From contig JANXRZ010000116.1 of NCBI GenBank assembly GCA_025352885.1, positions 1-56,057 on the forward strand: 56,057 nucleotides of DNA, given 5' to 3'. Below, one piece after another: positions 33,592 through 41,848 of this stretch. The notes beneath the pieces were generated by a model. The model worked only from the letters and a program-made list of their open reading frames with translations. It was not told the DNA's origin and did not search any database. Numbering within the stretch: the stretch's first letter is position 1; each line of letters begins with the position of its first letter. The DNA comes from Pseudomonadota bacterium (GTDB lineage: Bacteria; Pseudomonadota; Gammaproteobacteria; Burkholderiales; SG8-39). Position numbers and translations under genes: made by a program.

Positions 33592-34185
33592 CTAGGCCTG
33601 CTTGCAGAGTTTCCGCGTGCGGGCGAGCACCCGGTGCAAATGGCCTTCCGGAAGGCCCAGTTCATCCATGTGCGCCACGGTGTTTGCGAGGTAGTCGACG
33701 TTCTGCCCGCGCACCCCGCAGCCTTGCGCGACCAGGCGCGCGGTGCGGGCAACGGACAAATCCCCGGCAAATTGGGGGTGGCGGTGGTCGGCGATGAAGG
33801 TGAGCGCGGGCGCGGCCCGCCGGCCGAACCTGACCATGAGCATGCGCGGCTCGTAAACGTGGTTCACCATTTCGCGATCCCACAGCTCTTTCAAAGTCGG
33901 ACGAACGCGGGAACCGGCGATCCGGAACGCAACGCCCCAGCACGAGCCGCCCGGGCACAACCCCAGGACCAGCCCCGGCTTCTCGGGGGTGCCGCGGAGG
34001 CGGTGCGAGTAGATGCACAGGGACCGGTGATAGCCGTAGAGGTGGGCGGCATGGCGCTCGGCATACCGGAAATCCGGGGACCACATGAGGGACCCATATC
34101 CGAAGACCCAGAGGTCGCCGGGCGGCAGGTGCGCGGAAAACCGGGCCAGGTGCTTTTCCAGCGAGTCTTCCGGCGGGTTGCCCAT
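33592..34185 (-). CDS. ChaC-like gamma-glutamylcyclotransferase
   Basis: Protein of 197 residues of the ChaC family, which cleaves glutathione to 5-oxoproline and Cys-Gly in the cytoplasm. The substrate loop VFGYGSLMWSPDF is intact, and the later RE in LKELWDREMVNHVYEP aligns with the catalytic Glu region. HRSLCIYSHRLRGTPEKPGL and GGSCWGVAFRI are also typical. The divergent TPP-enzyme operon starts 60 bases away. Beside a C-S lyase gene it suggests local thiol metabolism, but the two genes are convergent and need not be co-regulated. Confidence 0.88.
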   Translation of the reverse strand: MGNPPEDSLEKHLARFSAHLPPGDLWVFGYGSLMWSPDFRYAERHAAHLYGYHRSLCIYSHRLRGTPEKPGLVLGLCPGGSCWGVAFRIAGSRVRPTLKELWDREMVNHVYEPRMLMVRFGRRAAPALTFIADHRHPQFAGDLSVARTARLVAQGCGVRGQNVDYLANTVAHMDELGLPEGHLHRVLARTRKLCKQA

Positions 34186-34244
34186 TGAAACTGATTATAG
34201 GGGAGGGTGCATTAAAATCGACCCAGTCAACCCCAGGCGCAGAC

Positions 34245-34784
34245 ATGAAAGACACTCCCTCCATAGATTGGCCGCTCGCCCTGCACAAGGTGTTGCGCGA
34301 GGCGCGCGTCAGCCAGGTCGGCTTCGTCCCCGATGCAGGCCACAAGCGCCTGATCGAGCTTTGTCAGGATGAGAAGAGCATGCGCGCGGTGGTCTGCACC
34401 ACTGAGGAGGAAGCTCTCGGGCTGGTCATGGGCGCCTGGCTGGGCGGGGAGAAAAGCGCAGTCCTCATGCAGTCGAGCGGCGTGGGCAACATCATCAACA
34501 CGCTCGGCACCATCAAGGAATGCCGCTTTCCGCTGCTGATGCTCATCACCATGCGCGGGGATGAAGGCGAGTTCAACCCCTGGCAGGTCCCGATGGGCCA
34601 AGCCACGCAGACCGTGCTGGAAGCGATGGGCGTCATCGTGAAACGCATCGCCACCGCCGAAGAGTCCGGGCCGGTTGCGGATGCCGCCGTGCGTCTCGCC
34701 TATAACAGCTACGCCGCGGTCGCCGTGCTGATTTCGCAGCGCCTCATCGGCATCAAGAGCTTCCAGGACCAGACCGATCGATGA
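34245..34784 (+). CDS. TPP-dependent decarboxylase, alpha (PYR-domain) subunit
   Basis: Protein of 179 residues that corresponds to the N-terminal PYR domain of thiamine-diphosphate decarboxylases such as sulfopyruvate decarboxylase (ComD) or phosphonopyruvate decarboxylase. The cofactor-activating Glu is in CTTEEEALGLVMGAWLGG, followed by VLMQSSGVGNIINTL and LLMLITMRGDEGEFNPWQVP, the substrate-recognition region of that group. It needs the PP-domain partner encoded by the next gene, which overlaps it by ATGA. The ATG at 34245 is chosen because the earlier frame from 34185 covers a promoter-like region. Substrate is unknown; the operon context suggests a 2-oxo acid from ring or acyl degradation. 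Confidence 0.85.
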   Translation: MKDTPSIDWPLALHKVLREARVSQVGFVPDAGHKRLIELCQDEKSMRAVVCTTEEEALGLVMGAWLGGEKSAVLMQSSGVGNIINTLGTIKECRFPLLMLITMRGDEGEFNPWQVPMGQATQTVLEAMGVIVKRIATAEESGPVADAAVRLAYNSYAAVAVLISQRLIGIKSFQDQTDR

Positions 34785-35398
34785 CAACCCAAGCAATGAA
34801 CACTCCCATGAAAGCCACCCTGCACAGGCGTGACGTAGTAAACGCGTTGCTGGCCGACCGCGGCGACCTGCTGGTCATCGCCGGCCTCGGTTCCACCGCG
34901 TGGGACATTTCCGCCGCGGGCGATCACGACCTCAGCTTTCCGCTGTGGGGCGCAATGGGCAGCTCGGTGATGATCGGCCTGGGCCTCGCGCTGGCGAAGC
35001 CCGAGCGCCGCGTACTCGTCATTACCGGCGACGGCGAAATGCTCATGGGCCTGGGATCGCTTGCGACGGTCGCCGTGCAGAAGCCGGCGAACCTTTCGGT
35101 CATCGTCATCGACAACGAGCGCTACGGCGAGACCGGCATGCAGGCGACCCACACCGCGAGCGGCGTGGACCTCAGCCAGGTGGCCGCCGGCTGCGGCTTC
35201 AAGCAGGCGCGCCTCGTGACGGACACCAACGGCGTGGAAGCCTTGCGCAAGATGGTGCACGGCGAGCCCGGGCCGAACTTCGCGCAGGTCAAGGTCATCG
35301 CCGAAAAGATCCCTCTCATCCTGCCGCCGCGCGAGGGCACGTTGCTCAAGGCGCGATTCCGCCGGGCATTGAACGGCCCGTCCGCCGATGCCCAGTGA
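34781..35398 (+). CDS. TPP-dependent decarboxylase, beta (PP-domain) subunit
   Basis: Partner of the preceding gene, 205 residues, with the C-terminal PP domain of thiamine-diphosphate enzymes (ComE-like). The diphosphate/Mg motif is ITGDGEMLMGLGSLATVAVQ ending in VIDNERYGETG, the GDG-X(n)-N pattern. LWGAMGSSVMIGLGLALAKP is the standard lead-in. In-frame ATGs at 34796 and 34808 are alternative starts; 34781 overlaps the alpha stop. It overlaps the molybdenum-hydroxylase gene by 11 bases. Confidence 0.87.
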   Translation: MTTQAMNTPMKATLHRRDVVNALLADRGDLLVIAGLGSTAWDISAAGDHDLSFPLWGAMGSSVMIGLGLALAKPERRVLVITGDGEMLMGLGSLATVAVQKPANLSVIVIDNERYGETGMQATHTASGVDLSQVAAGCGFKQARLVTDTNGVEALRKMVHGEPGPNFAQVKVIAEKIPLILPPREGTLLKARFRRALNGPSADAQ

Positions 35399-38366
35399 TC
35401 TGATGTCCGATGCAGCACCCGGCTGGGTCGGGCAAGCCGTCCGGCGCAAGGAAGACGCTCCGCTGCTCACGGGCCGGGGAAGATTCATCGATGACCTCGA
35501 GCCCGTAGCGGGCCTGCGCCACGCGGCGATCCTGCGCTCGCCGCATCCGCATGCTCGGATTCGCGGCATCGACACGAGCGCCGCGGAAAAACTGCCCGGT
35601 GTGATCGGAGTGGTGACCGGCGCGCAAATCGCGCGGGTTGCCGGCATCATCCCGAGCGTCGTGCGCTCCAAGATGCGCTTCCAGGTCTGCGCGACTACGA
35701 AGGCCCGGTACAGCGGCGAACCCGTTGCCGTCGTTGTTGCAGTCGACCGGTATGTCGCCGAGGACGCGCTCGAACTGATTGAAGTCGACTACGAACCGCT
35801 GCCCGGCGTCGCGCATCTCGATGATGCGGTGAAGCCGGGCGCCCCGCTTCTCTTCGAGGAGGCCGGAACGAACGTCGCGCAGCTGCGCGAGTTCAAGTAC
35901 GGCGACCCGGACGGCGCCTTTGCCCACGCAGACCGCACGTTCAAATACGCCTACAACTTCCCGCGCTCGATTGCCACGCCGATGGAAACCTATGGCGTGA
36001 TCGCGCAATTCGAACCGCATCCGGACCGCTACACGGTCTGGTCGAATTTCCAGGGCCCGTTCGTGTTGCAGCCGCTCATGGCCGGCGCGCTGAACGTGGC
36101 CGGCAACCGCCTGCGCCTCATCACACCACCGAATTCCGGCGGCAGCTTTGGCATCAAGCAGGCGGTGTACGCGTACATGGTGCTCATCGCAGCGGTGTCG
36201 CGCCTGGTCGGCGTGCCGGTGAAGTGGACCGAGGATCGGCTCGAGCACCTGTCGGCGTCCTCGAGCGCGACCGATCGCACCGGTGAAGTGGAAGCAGCCT
36301 TTTCCAAGGACGGCGAACTGCTCGGGCTGCGCTATAAGAACGTCGTCAACCTCGGTGCGTACATTCGCGCGCCCGAACCGGCGTCGGTTTATCGCATGCA
36401 CTCGACTTCGAGCGGTGCGTACCGCGTCAAGAACCTCGCGATCGAGAATACGCTGGTGGTTACGAACCGCATGCCGGCCGGCCTGAATCGCGGGTACGGC
36501 GGCCCGCAGTTCTACTTCGCGCTCGAACGCATCATGGAAATCGCTGCGCGCGGGCTTGGCATCGATGCGGGCGAGATCCGCCGCCGCAACCTGGTGCACA
36601 AGGACGAGTTCCCGTACGACTCGCCGGCCGGCTCACAGCTCGATTCAGGCGACTACCAAAAGTGCCTCGACGAAGTGCTCCGCCTGGCCGACTACCCCGC
36701 GCTGCTCGCCCGGCAGGAAGCGGCACGCAAGGACGGCAAGCTCTTCGGCATCGGCTTTGCGCTTGGCGTCGAACCCTCCGGCTCCAACATGGCTTATGTC
36801 GGGCTCGCGCAAACGGCCGAGCAACGCAGCAAGGCCGAACCCAAATCGGGCGCCAACGCAGCGGTCACGATCTCGATCGATCCCAGCGGCGGCATTACCG
36901 TGCAGCTCGACAGCACGCCGAACGGGCAGGGGCATGCCACCGTCACGGCGCAGATCGTGGCACAGGAACTCGGCGTGAATCCCGAAGACGTGGATGTCCT
37001 TACCGAAGCCGACACCCGCACGATCGCCTGGAGCATCGCCTCAGGCAATTACTCCAATCGGTTCGCCTGCGCCGTGACGAGCGCCGTACTCGGCTGTGCG
37101 CAGCGGATTTCGCTCAAGCTGCGGCAGATGGCGGCCGACGAATTCAAGGTCGAGGTCGAAGCCGTGGAACTCGCCGACGGCGCGGCGCGCGTGAAGGCCG
37201 ATCGCCAGCGCGCAATCGGCGTCGGCCGGCTCGCCTCGAGGGCGCATTGGAATCCGGCTGGGATGCCCGGCGGCATGAGCGCCGGGATGACCGAAACGTT
37301 CGTGCTTGATGCGCCCACGCTGACCAGCCCCGGCGACGACGACCGGATCGCCTCTGCAATGACCTATGGGTTCGTCGCGGATCTCGCCGCGGTGGAGATC
37401 GACAAGGCGACGGGCCGCATCGACATCGTCAAGTACGTCTCCGTGCATGACGTCGGCACGATGCTCAACCCAATGATCGTCGAAGGCCAGATCAATGGCG
37501 GCTTCGCGCATGGCCTGGGCGCCGCGCTGTACGAAGAGCTCGTCCACGACCGCGGTGGCAATTTCGTCTCCGGCACCTTTGCCGAATACCTGTGCCCGAC
37601 CGCGCCTGAAATGCCCAAGGTCGACATTGGTCACGTGTCCACGCCGACCCCGGTAAACGCGACCGGCGCAAAGGGCATGGGCGATGGCAGCTCGATGCTT
37701 GCGCCCGCTGCGCTCGCGAATGCGGCTGCAGATGCGCTCGGACGCGAGGACGTGGAGCTTCCCCTCGCGCTGAATCGCGTCTGGGAACTGGCCAACGGCC
37801 ACGCGGTCACGCCCAGCGGCACCTATGCGCCTGCTACAACACGGCCCGGCCAGATCGAGTTGCCCGGCTCCCTGCAGGGCGAAGGCTTCACCGTGCTTTC
37901 GGCGCCGCCCGCGGAAGTCTGGCGGCGACTGCTCGACCCCGAGGTTCTCAGCGCAGTCATCCCCGGCTGCAGGAAGATGGAACGCACCGGCGCCGACGCT
38001 TTCCAGGCGGAGGTGAGCATCGGCGTGGCCGGCATTCGCGGCGTGTATGCGGCGAGCATCCGCGTCGCGGACCAACAGCCGCCTGCCTCCATGCGCATGG
38101 AATTCCGCGCCCAGGGGCGGCTCGGCAACGGCCACGGCAGCGCGCTCGTCGAACTCGTCCCGGAAGGCGCCGGCACGAAGCTCACCTATCGCTACGGCGC
38201 GGATGTGGGCGGGACGGTGGCCGCAGTCGGCGCGCGCATGCTGGGCTCCGTCACCGGTGTGCTCATCGCGCAATTCTTCAAGTCGTTCGAGCAATATGGC
38301 AGGGACCCGGCCAAGGCGGGCCTTCTCGACAAGGTCGGCGGCTGGTTCGGGCGGGGCAAGGCATGA
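35388..38366 (+). CDS. Molybdenum hydroxylase large subunit fused to a CoxG/SRPBCC domain
   Basis: Catalytic subunit (992 residues) of a xanthine-dehydrogenase-family enzyme, which inserts water-derived oxygen into N-heterocycles, aldehydes or aromatic acyl-CoA. The molybdopterin part covers about residues 10-790: GQAVRRKEDAPLLTGRGRFI, the XDH-like active-site loop NRGYGGPQ (367-374), FPYDSPAG and QGHATVTAQIVAQELG. The residue that is the catalytic Glu in relatives is Asp766 here (KGMGDGSSM). Residues about 823-990 form a CoxG-like SRPBCC domain (LPGSLQGEGFTVLSAPPAEV; VIPGCRKMERTG), a protein normally encoded separately for recruiting the enzyme to the membrane. FAD and 2Fe-2S subunits follow with overlapping genes. 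ATG 35403 is an alternative start. Substrate not predictable. Confidence 0.92.
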   Translation: MPSDLMSDAAPGWVGQAVRRKEDAPLLTGRGRFIDDLEPVAGLRHAAILRSPHPHARIRGIDTSAAEKLPGVIGVVTGAQIARVAGIIPSVVRSKMRFQVCATTKARYSGEPVAVVVAVDRYVAEDALELIEVDYEPLPGVAHLDDAVKPGAPLLFEEAGTNVAQLREFKYGDPDGAFAHADRTFKYAYNFPRSIATPMETYGVIAQFEPHPDRYTVWSNFQGPFVLQPLMAGALNVAGNRLRLITPPNSGGSFGIKQAVYAYMVLIAAVSRLVGVPVKWTEDRLEHLSASSSATDRTGEVEAAFSKDGELLGLRYKNVVNLGAYIRAPEPASVYRMHSTSSGAYRVKNLAIENTLVVTNRMPAGLNRGYGGPQFYFALERIMEIAARGLGIDAGEIRRRNLVHKDEFPYDSPAGSQLDSGDYQKCLDEVLRLADYPALLARQEAARKDGKLFGIGFALGVEPSGSNMAYVGLAQTAEQRSKAEPKSGANAAVTISIDPSGGITVQLDSTPNGQGHATVTAQIVAQELGVNPEDVDVLTEADTRTIAWSIASGNYSNRFACAVTSAVLGCAQRISLKLRQMAADEFKVEVEAVELADGAARVKADRQRAIGVGRLASRAHWNPAGMPGGMSAGMTETFVLDAPTLTSPGDDDRIASAMTYGFVADLAAVEIDKATGRIDIVKYVSVHDVGTMLNPMIVEGQINGGFAHGLGAALYEELVHDRGGNFVSGTFAEYLCPTAPEMPKVDIGHVSTPTPVNATGAKGMGDGSSMLAPAALANAAADALGREDVELPLALNRVWELANGHAVTPSGTYAPATTRPGQIELPGSLQGEGFTVLSAPPAEVWRRLLDPEVLSAVIPGCRKMERTGADAFQAEVSIGVAGIRGVYAASIRVADQQPPASMRMEFRAQGRLGNGHGSALVELVPEGAGTKLTYRYGADVGGTVAAVGARMLGSVTGVLIAQFFKSFEQYGRDPAKAGLLDKVGGWFGRGKA

Positions 38367-39232
38367 AGCCGGTCGCCTTCGAGTACTGCAGTCCGGATTC
38401 GGTCGCCGAGGCCCTCGCGGCGCTCGAGGAATTCGGCGCCGAGGCAAGCGTGCTGGCCGGCGGCATGTCGCTCGGCGCGATGCTCAACATGCGCCTGGTG
38501 CGGCCTGCGGCGGTCATCGACATCAAGCGCATTGCGGGGCTGGATGCGGTGAAGATCGGCGGCGAGGTGCGCACGGGCGCAACGCTACGTCAGGCTTCAG
38601 CGCTCGCCGACGAGAAGCTCATGCAGGCGGTGCCGTTGCTGGCGCTGGCCTTGCCGCACGTGGGCCACTACCAGACGCGCAATCGCGGCACGCTCGGCGG
38701 CTCGATCGCGCATGCGGACCCGAGTTCCGAGATCCCGCTGGTGCTTACGACACTTGGTGGCGCCGTGGAACTGCAATCGAAGCGCGGCGGAACGCGACGT
38801 GTCCCCGCGCGCGAGTTCTTTCGCGACATCCTCACAACGACCCGTGAATCCAACGAGCTCGTCACGGCGCTGTTCTGGCCCGCCAAAAAAGCAGGCGCGG
38901 GGGTTGCGTTTGCGGAGATTGCCCAGCGTCATGGAGATTTTGCGATCGTCGCCTGCGCGGCCGAGGCGGTGCTGAAGCCCGATGGGTCGCTCAAGGAGCT
39001 TGCGTTCGGCCTCGGTGGCGTGGAAAGCCGGCCAATCGTGGCGGACACTGCAGCTTTCCTCGGGAAGCGCGCGGATGCCGCATTGGCTGCGCAAATCGCG
39101 GATGGCGTGTCGAAAGCCGTTTCGCCCATGAGCGACTACAAGGCGACCGCGGACTATCGGCGCGCGCTGATTTCGGCGCTCGGCGCCCAAGTCCTCGCCG
39201 AAGCGTTCTCGAACGCAGGGACGCTGGCATGA
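38363..39232 (+). CDS. Molybdenum hydroxylase FAD-binding subunit (CoxM type)
   Basis: Medium subunit of 289 residues that passes electrons from the Fe-S clusters to its FAD and on to the acceptor. The FAD pyrophosphate motifs are present: VLAGGMSLGAMLNMRLVRPA (first AGG motif) and HVGHYQTRNRGTLGGSIAHA with DPSSEIPLVL (TxGG motif). The C-terminal CO_deh_flav_C domain is seen from FAEIAQRHGDFAIVACAAEA on. The gene overlaps the large-subunit gene and the Fe-S gene by four bases each. Confidence 0.95.
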   Translation: MKPVAFEYCSPDSVAEALAALEEFGAEASVLAGGMSLGAMLNMRLVRPAAVIDIKRIAGLDAVKIGGEVRTGATLRQASALADEKLMQAVPLLALALPHVGHYQTRNRGTLGGSIAHADPSSEIPLVLTTLGGAVELQSKRGGTRRVPAREFFRDILTTTRESNELVTALFWPAKKAGAGVAFAEIAQRHGDFAIVACAAEAVLKPDGSLKELAFGLGGVESRPIVADTAAFLGKRADAALAAQIADGVSKAVSPMSDYKATADYRRALISALGAQVLAEAFSNAGTLA

Positions 39233-39735
39233 TCCGCCTCAAACCCGGCACACGTCATCCGGTCACGCTCACGGTTAACAGCAAGACGCTGACCGGACTG
39301 GCGGAGCCGCGCACGCTGCTGACCGACTTCCTGCGCCATGAGCTCAAGCTCTTTGGCACGCACGTCGGCTGCGAGCATGGCGTCTGCGGCGCCTGCACAG
39401 TCATGGTCGAGGGCCGCGCCGTGCGCAGTTGCACGCAGCTGGCCGTGGAATGCGACGGGGCTACGATCAAGACTGTGGAAGGACTGTCGCCGGACGGCAC
39501 GCTCAACGTGCTGCAGAGCGCTTTTCGCCGGCATCACGCCCTCCAGTGCGGTTTCTGCACGGCCGGGATCCTGATGTCCGCAACGGATTACCTCGCCGCG
39601 AATCCGGATCCCTCGGAAGACGAAGTGAAGGACATGCTGTCCGGCCATATCTGCCGCTGCACCGGTTATTACCCGATCGTTGCAGCGATACTCGACGCGG
39701 CGCGCGAACTGCGGGCCGCAAAACAGGATTCTTAA
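39229..39735 (+). CDS. Molybdenum hydroxylase 2Fe-2S subunit (CoxS type)
   Basis: Small subunit of 168 residues with two 2Fe-2S clusters. The plant-type cluster uses GCEHGVCGACTVMVEG with a further Cys in RSCTQLAVEC; the second cluster uses QCGFCTAGI and HICRCTGYYPI. All eight Cys ligands are present. It completes the three-subunit enzyme, and its small size is normal for the family. Confidence 0.96.
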   Translation: MIRLKPGTRHPVTLTVNSKTLTGLAEPRTLLTDFLRHELKLFGTHVGCEHGVCGACTVMVEGRAVRSCTQLAVECDGATIKTVEGLSPDGTLNVLQSAFRRHHALQCGFCTAGILMSATDYLAANPDPSEDEVKDMLSGHICRCTGYYPIVAAILDAARELRAAKQDS

Positions 39736-39747
39736 GGAGCCTTCACC

Positions 39748-40557
39748 ATGACGAAGTACGCTAAAGACCGCGGGGAACTGCTCGCCGAGCTCGACGGCAT
39801 GCGCCTGGACGTCGACGCGGCCAAGCGCGTCGCCACGCTGACGCTCGACCGGGCGCCGCTCAACATCGTGTCGTACAAGGCGCGCTCGCAGATCGGCGCG
39901 CTCTTCGAGGAAATGGGTCGCGATCCGGAGGTTGGCGTGATCGTCGTGCGCGGCGCGAACGGCGTGTATACCTCGGGCGGCGACGTGCGCGGCTTTTTCA
40001 AGGTGCCGCGCGACGGCATGTCGCATTTGGCCTGGAACATCGGCGCACCAGAGCGCTGCCCCAAGCCCGTCATCTGCGCGATGGAGAAATACGCGTTCGG
40101 CGTCGGCTGGGAACTCGCGCTTGCCTGCGATTTCCGCCTGGCCACCAAGGACACGCTCGTGGCACTGCCCGAGATCACCATCGGGCAGATGCCGGGTTCG
40201 GGCGGGAGCCAGCGCGTGCTGCGCATGGTCGGCATGACGCGCGCCAAGGACATGGTCCTCATGGGTCGCCGGCTGCCTGCGCCCGAAGCGCATTCGTGGG
40301 GGCTCATCACCGAACTCGCCGAGGACTCGGCCGCCCTCGACAAGCTGGTCGACAGCTATTGCGCGAAGCTCAACGCGCTGTCGCCGCTTGCGCTTTCTTC
40401 GCTCAAGCGCGTGCTGAACCAAGGCGAGGATTGCTCACTCGAGGCGAGTTTCGACCTCGAAGGCCACGCCTACGAAAAGCTGCGTGACTCGCACGATTAC
40501 AAGGAAGGCGCGGAAGCCTTCTTCGAGAAAAGGAAGCCCAAGTACACCGGGAATTGA
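39748..40557 (+). CDS. Enoyl-CoA hydratase/isomerase family protein
   Basis: Crotonase-fold protein of 269 residues. The oxyanion-hole regions are IVVRGANGVYTSGGDVRGFF and CAMEKYAFGVGWELALACDF; ALPEITIGQMPGSGGSQRVLRMVG covers the usual catalytic loop. A Glu is found in PEITIG where many hydratases have their first catalytic Glu; the second position (PGSGGSQ) differs from classical hydratases, so isomerase, ring-opening hydrolase or another crotonase reaction is possible. AAGGAGCC precedes the ATG. It fits a CoA-thioester degradation pathway together with the acyl-CoA ligase at 45226. Confidence 0.9.
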   Translation: MTKYAKDRGELLAELDGMRLDVDAAKRVATLTLDRAPLNIVSYKARSQIGALFEEMGRDPEVGVIVVRGANGVYTSGGDVRGFFKVPRDGMSHLAWNIGAPERCPKPVICAMEKYAFGVGWELALACDFRLATKDTLVALPEITIGQMPGSGGSQRVLRMVGMTRAKDMVLMGRRLPAPEAHSWGLITELAEDSAALDKLVDSYCAKLNALSPLALSSLKRVLNQGEDCSLEASFDLEGHAYEKLRDSHDYKEGAEAFFEKRKPKYTGN

Positions 40558-40623
40558 TCGTCGTTGCCTGAACCTTCCATCAAGCGGCCGCGAAGAGCCG
40601 CCATCCATCTACAGGAGACAAAC

Positions 40624-41805
40624 ATGAAGCACTTGACCATCGCAGCCGCGATCGCCGCCGCGTTTACGGCTACATTCATTTCGACGGGCGCGCACGCCCA
40701 GCAGGGGCCGATCAAGATCGGCGTCGTCACGCCGCTGACGGGCACGTACGCCGGCATCGGCCAGCAGGTGAAATGGGGGATCGATCTCGCCATCAAGGAG
40801 ATCAACGACAAGGGCGGCATCCTCGGCCGAAAGGTAGAGGCGATCTACGAGGACGAAGAAGCGAATCCGAACGTCGCGGTACAAAAGGCCGAGAAACTCT
40901 TCCAGGTTTCGAAAGTCGATTTCCTCACCGGCACGGTCAACTCGGGCTCCACGCTCGCAGTCGGCCAGGTCGCAGAGCGCAACCAGCGCCTCGCGGCTAC
41001 CACCGTTTCGTTCTCGGACGCGATCACCGGCGACAAGTGCTCTCCGAACATGTTTCGCGTGAATGCCAAGGCAGGCATGCAGTCGGCGGCGTTAGCCGAG
41101 TGGATGGTCAAGGAGAAGCCGGGCGCCACGGTGTATTACCTCGGGCCGGATTACGAGATGGGCCGCAGCACTGTCGCGGCGTTCAAGGCCGCGGCAGAGG
41201 CGAAGGGCGCCAAGTCGGTGGGCGAAGTGTTTGCCCCGCTCGACAACAAGGACTATTCGCCGTTCTTCGGCCAGATCCGTGCCGCCAAGCCCCAGGTGCT
41301 GTACACGTCGGTGGCCGGCAACGACACGGTGCGGTTCCTGAGCCAGCTCTCCGAGTTCGGCCTCGCCAAGCAGATGCAGATCGTCGGCGCGGCCGGCAGC
41401 GTGACCGCGCAGAACATGGGCGCGATCGGCAAGGCGGCGGACGGGTACGTCACGGGTGCGGCGTACTCAGCCGAGCTCGACAATCCCGCCAACAAGAAAT
41501 TCGTCGCCGACTTCAAGAACACATGGAAGGCGGAGCCGGACCTCTATGGGGTGGATTCGTACGGCGTGATGTATTTCTACAAGGCCGCGGTCGAGAAAGC
41601 CAAGACCACCGACACCGACAAGCTGCGCGCCGCAATGCGCGGTCTCGAGTGGGACACGCCGCAGGGCAAGAAGACCATGCGCGCCGGGGACCATCAGGCG
41701 ATCCAGGACATGTATGCCGTGAAAGTGGTGAACGGCAAGTTCCAGATCATAAGTAAGGTGCCTGGCGAAGCGGCAGTCGGCGCGGACACGTGCACGAAGT
41801 TCTAA
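40624..41805 (+). CDS. Branched-chain-amino-acid-type ABC receptor (LivK/J-like)
   Basis: Periplasmic receptor of 393 residues, peripla_BP_6 family. The signal peptide MKHLTIAAAIAAAFTATFIS runs to AHAQ. Mature features are PIKIGVVTPLTGTYAGIGQQ, the helix IKEINDKGGILGRKVEAIYE, FLTGTVNSGSTLAVGQVAER, and a possible disulfide Cys pair (DKCSPN and DTCTKF at the C-terminus). AGGAGACAAAC supports the start at 40624. In catabolic operons such receptors usually bind aromatic acids or related carboxylates rather than amino acids. A strong hairpin separates it from livH. Confidence 0.93.
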   Translation: MKHLTIAAAIAAAFTATFISTGAHAQQGPIKIGVVTPLTGTYAGIGQQVKWGIDLAIKEINDKGGILGRKVEAIYEDEEANPNVAVQKAEKLFQVSKVDFLTGTVNSGSTLAVGQVAERNQRLAATTVSFSDAITGDKCSPNMFRVNAKAGMQSAALAEWMVKEKPGATVYYLGPDYEMGRSTVAAFKAAAEAKGAKSVGEVFAPLDNKDYSPFFGQIRAAKPQVLYTSVAGNDTVRFLSQLSEFGLAKQMQIVGAAGSVTAQNMGAIGKAADGYVTGAAYSAELDNPANKKFVADFKNTWKAEPDLYGVDSYGVMYFYKAAVEKAKTTDTDKLRAAMRGLEWDTPQGKKTMRAGDHQAIQDMYAVKVVNGKFQIISKVPGEAAVGADTCTKF

Positions 41806-41814
41806 AAGGCAATT

Positions 41815-41848
41815 AAGCGTCTCAATGACCGAGCTCATTGAGACGCTT
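41815..41848 (+). promoter_or_regulatory. Perfect 14-bp hairpin enclosing the livH start codon
   Basis: AAGCGTCTCAATGA (41815-41828) and TCATTGAGACGCTT (41835-41848) are exact complements with a six-base loop CCGAGC. The livH ATG (41825-41827) lies inside the left arm. The only Shine-Dalgarno-like sequence (AAAAGG at 41804-41809) is 15 bases from the ATG, outside the stem. The structure would hide the start codon and could also slow or stop transcription after the receptor gene. Confidence 0.8.

Noticed and set aside
37041-38447. 468-codon frame antisense to the molybdenum hydroxylase gene
   Set aside because: No domain or start signal, and the opposite strand encodes conserved Mo-hydroxylase and CoxG sequence.
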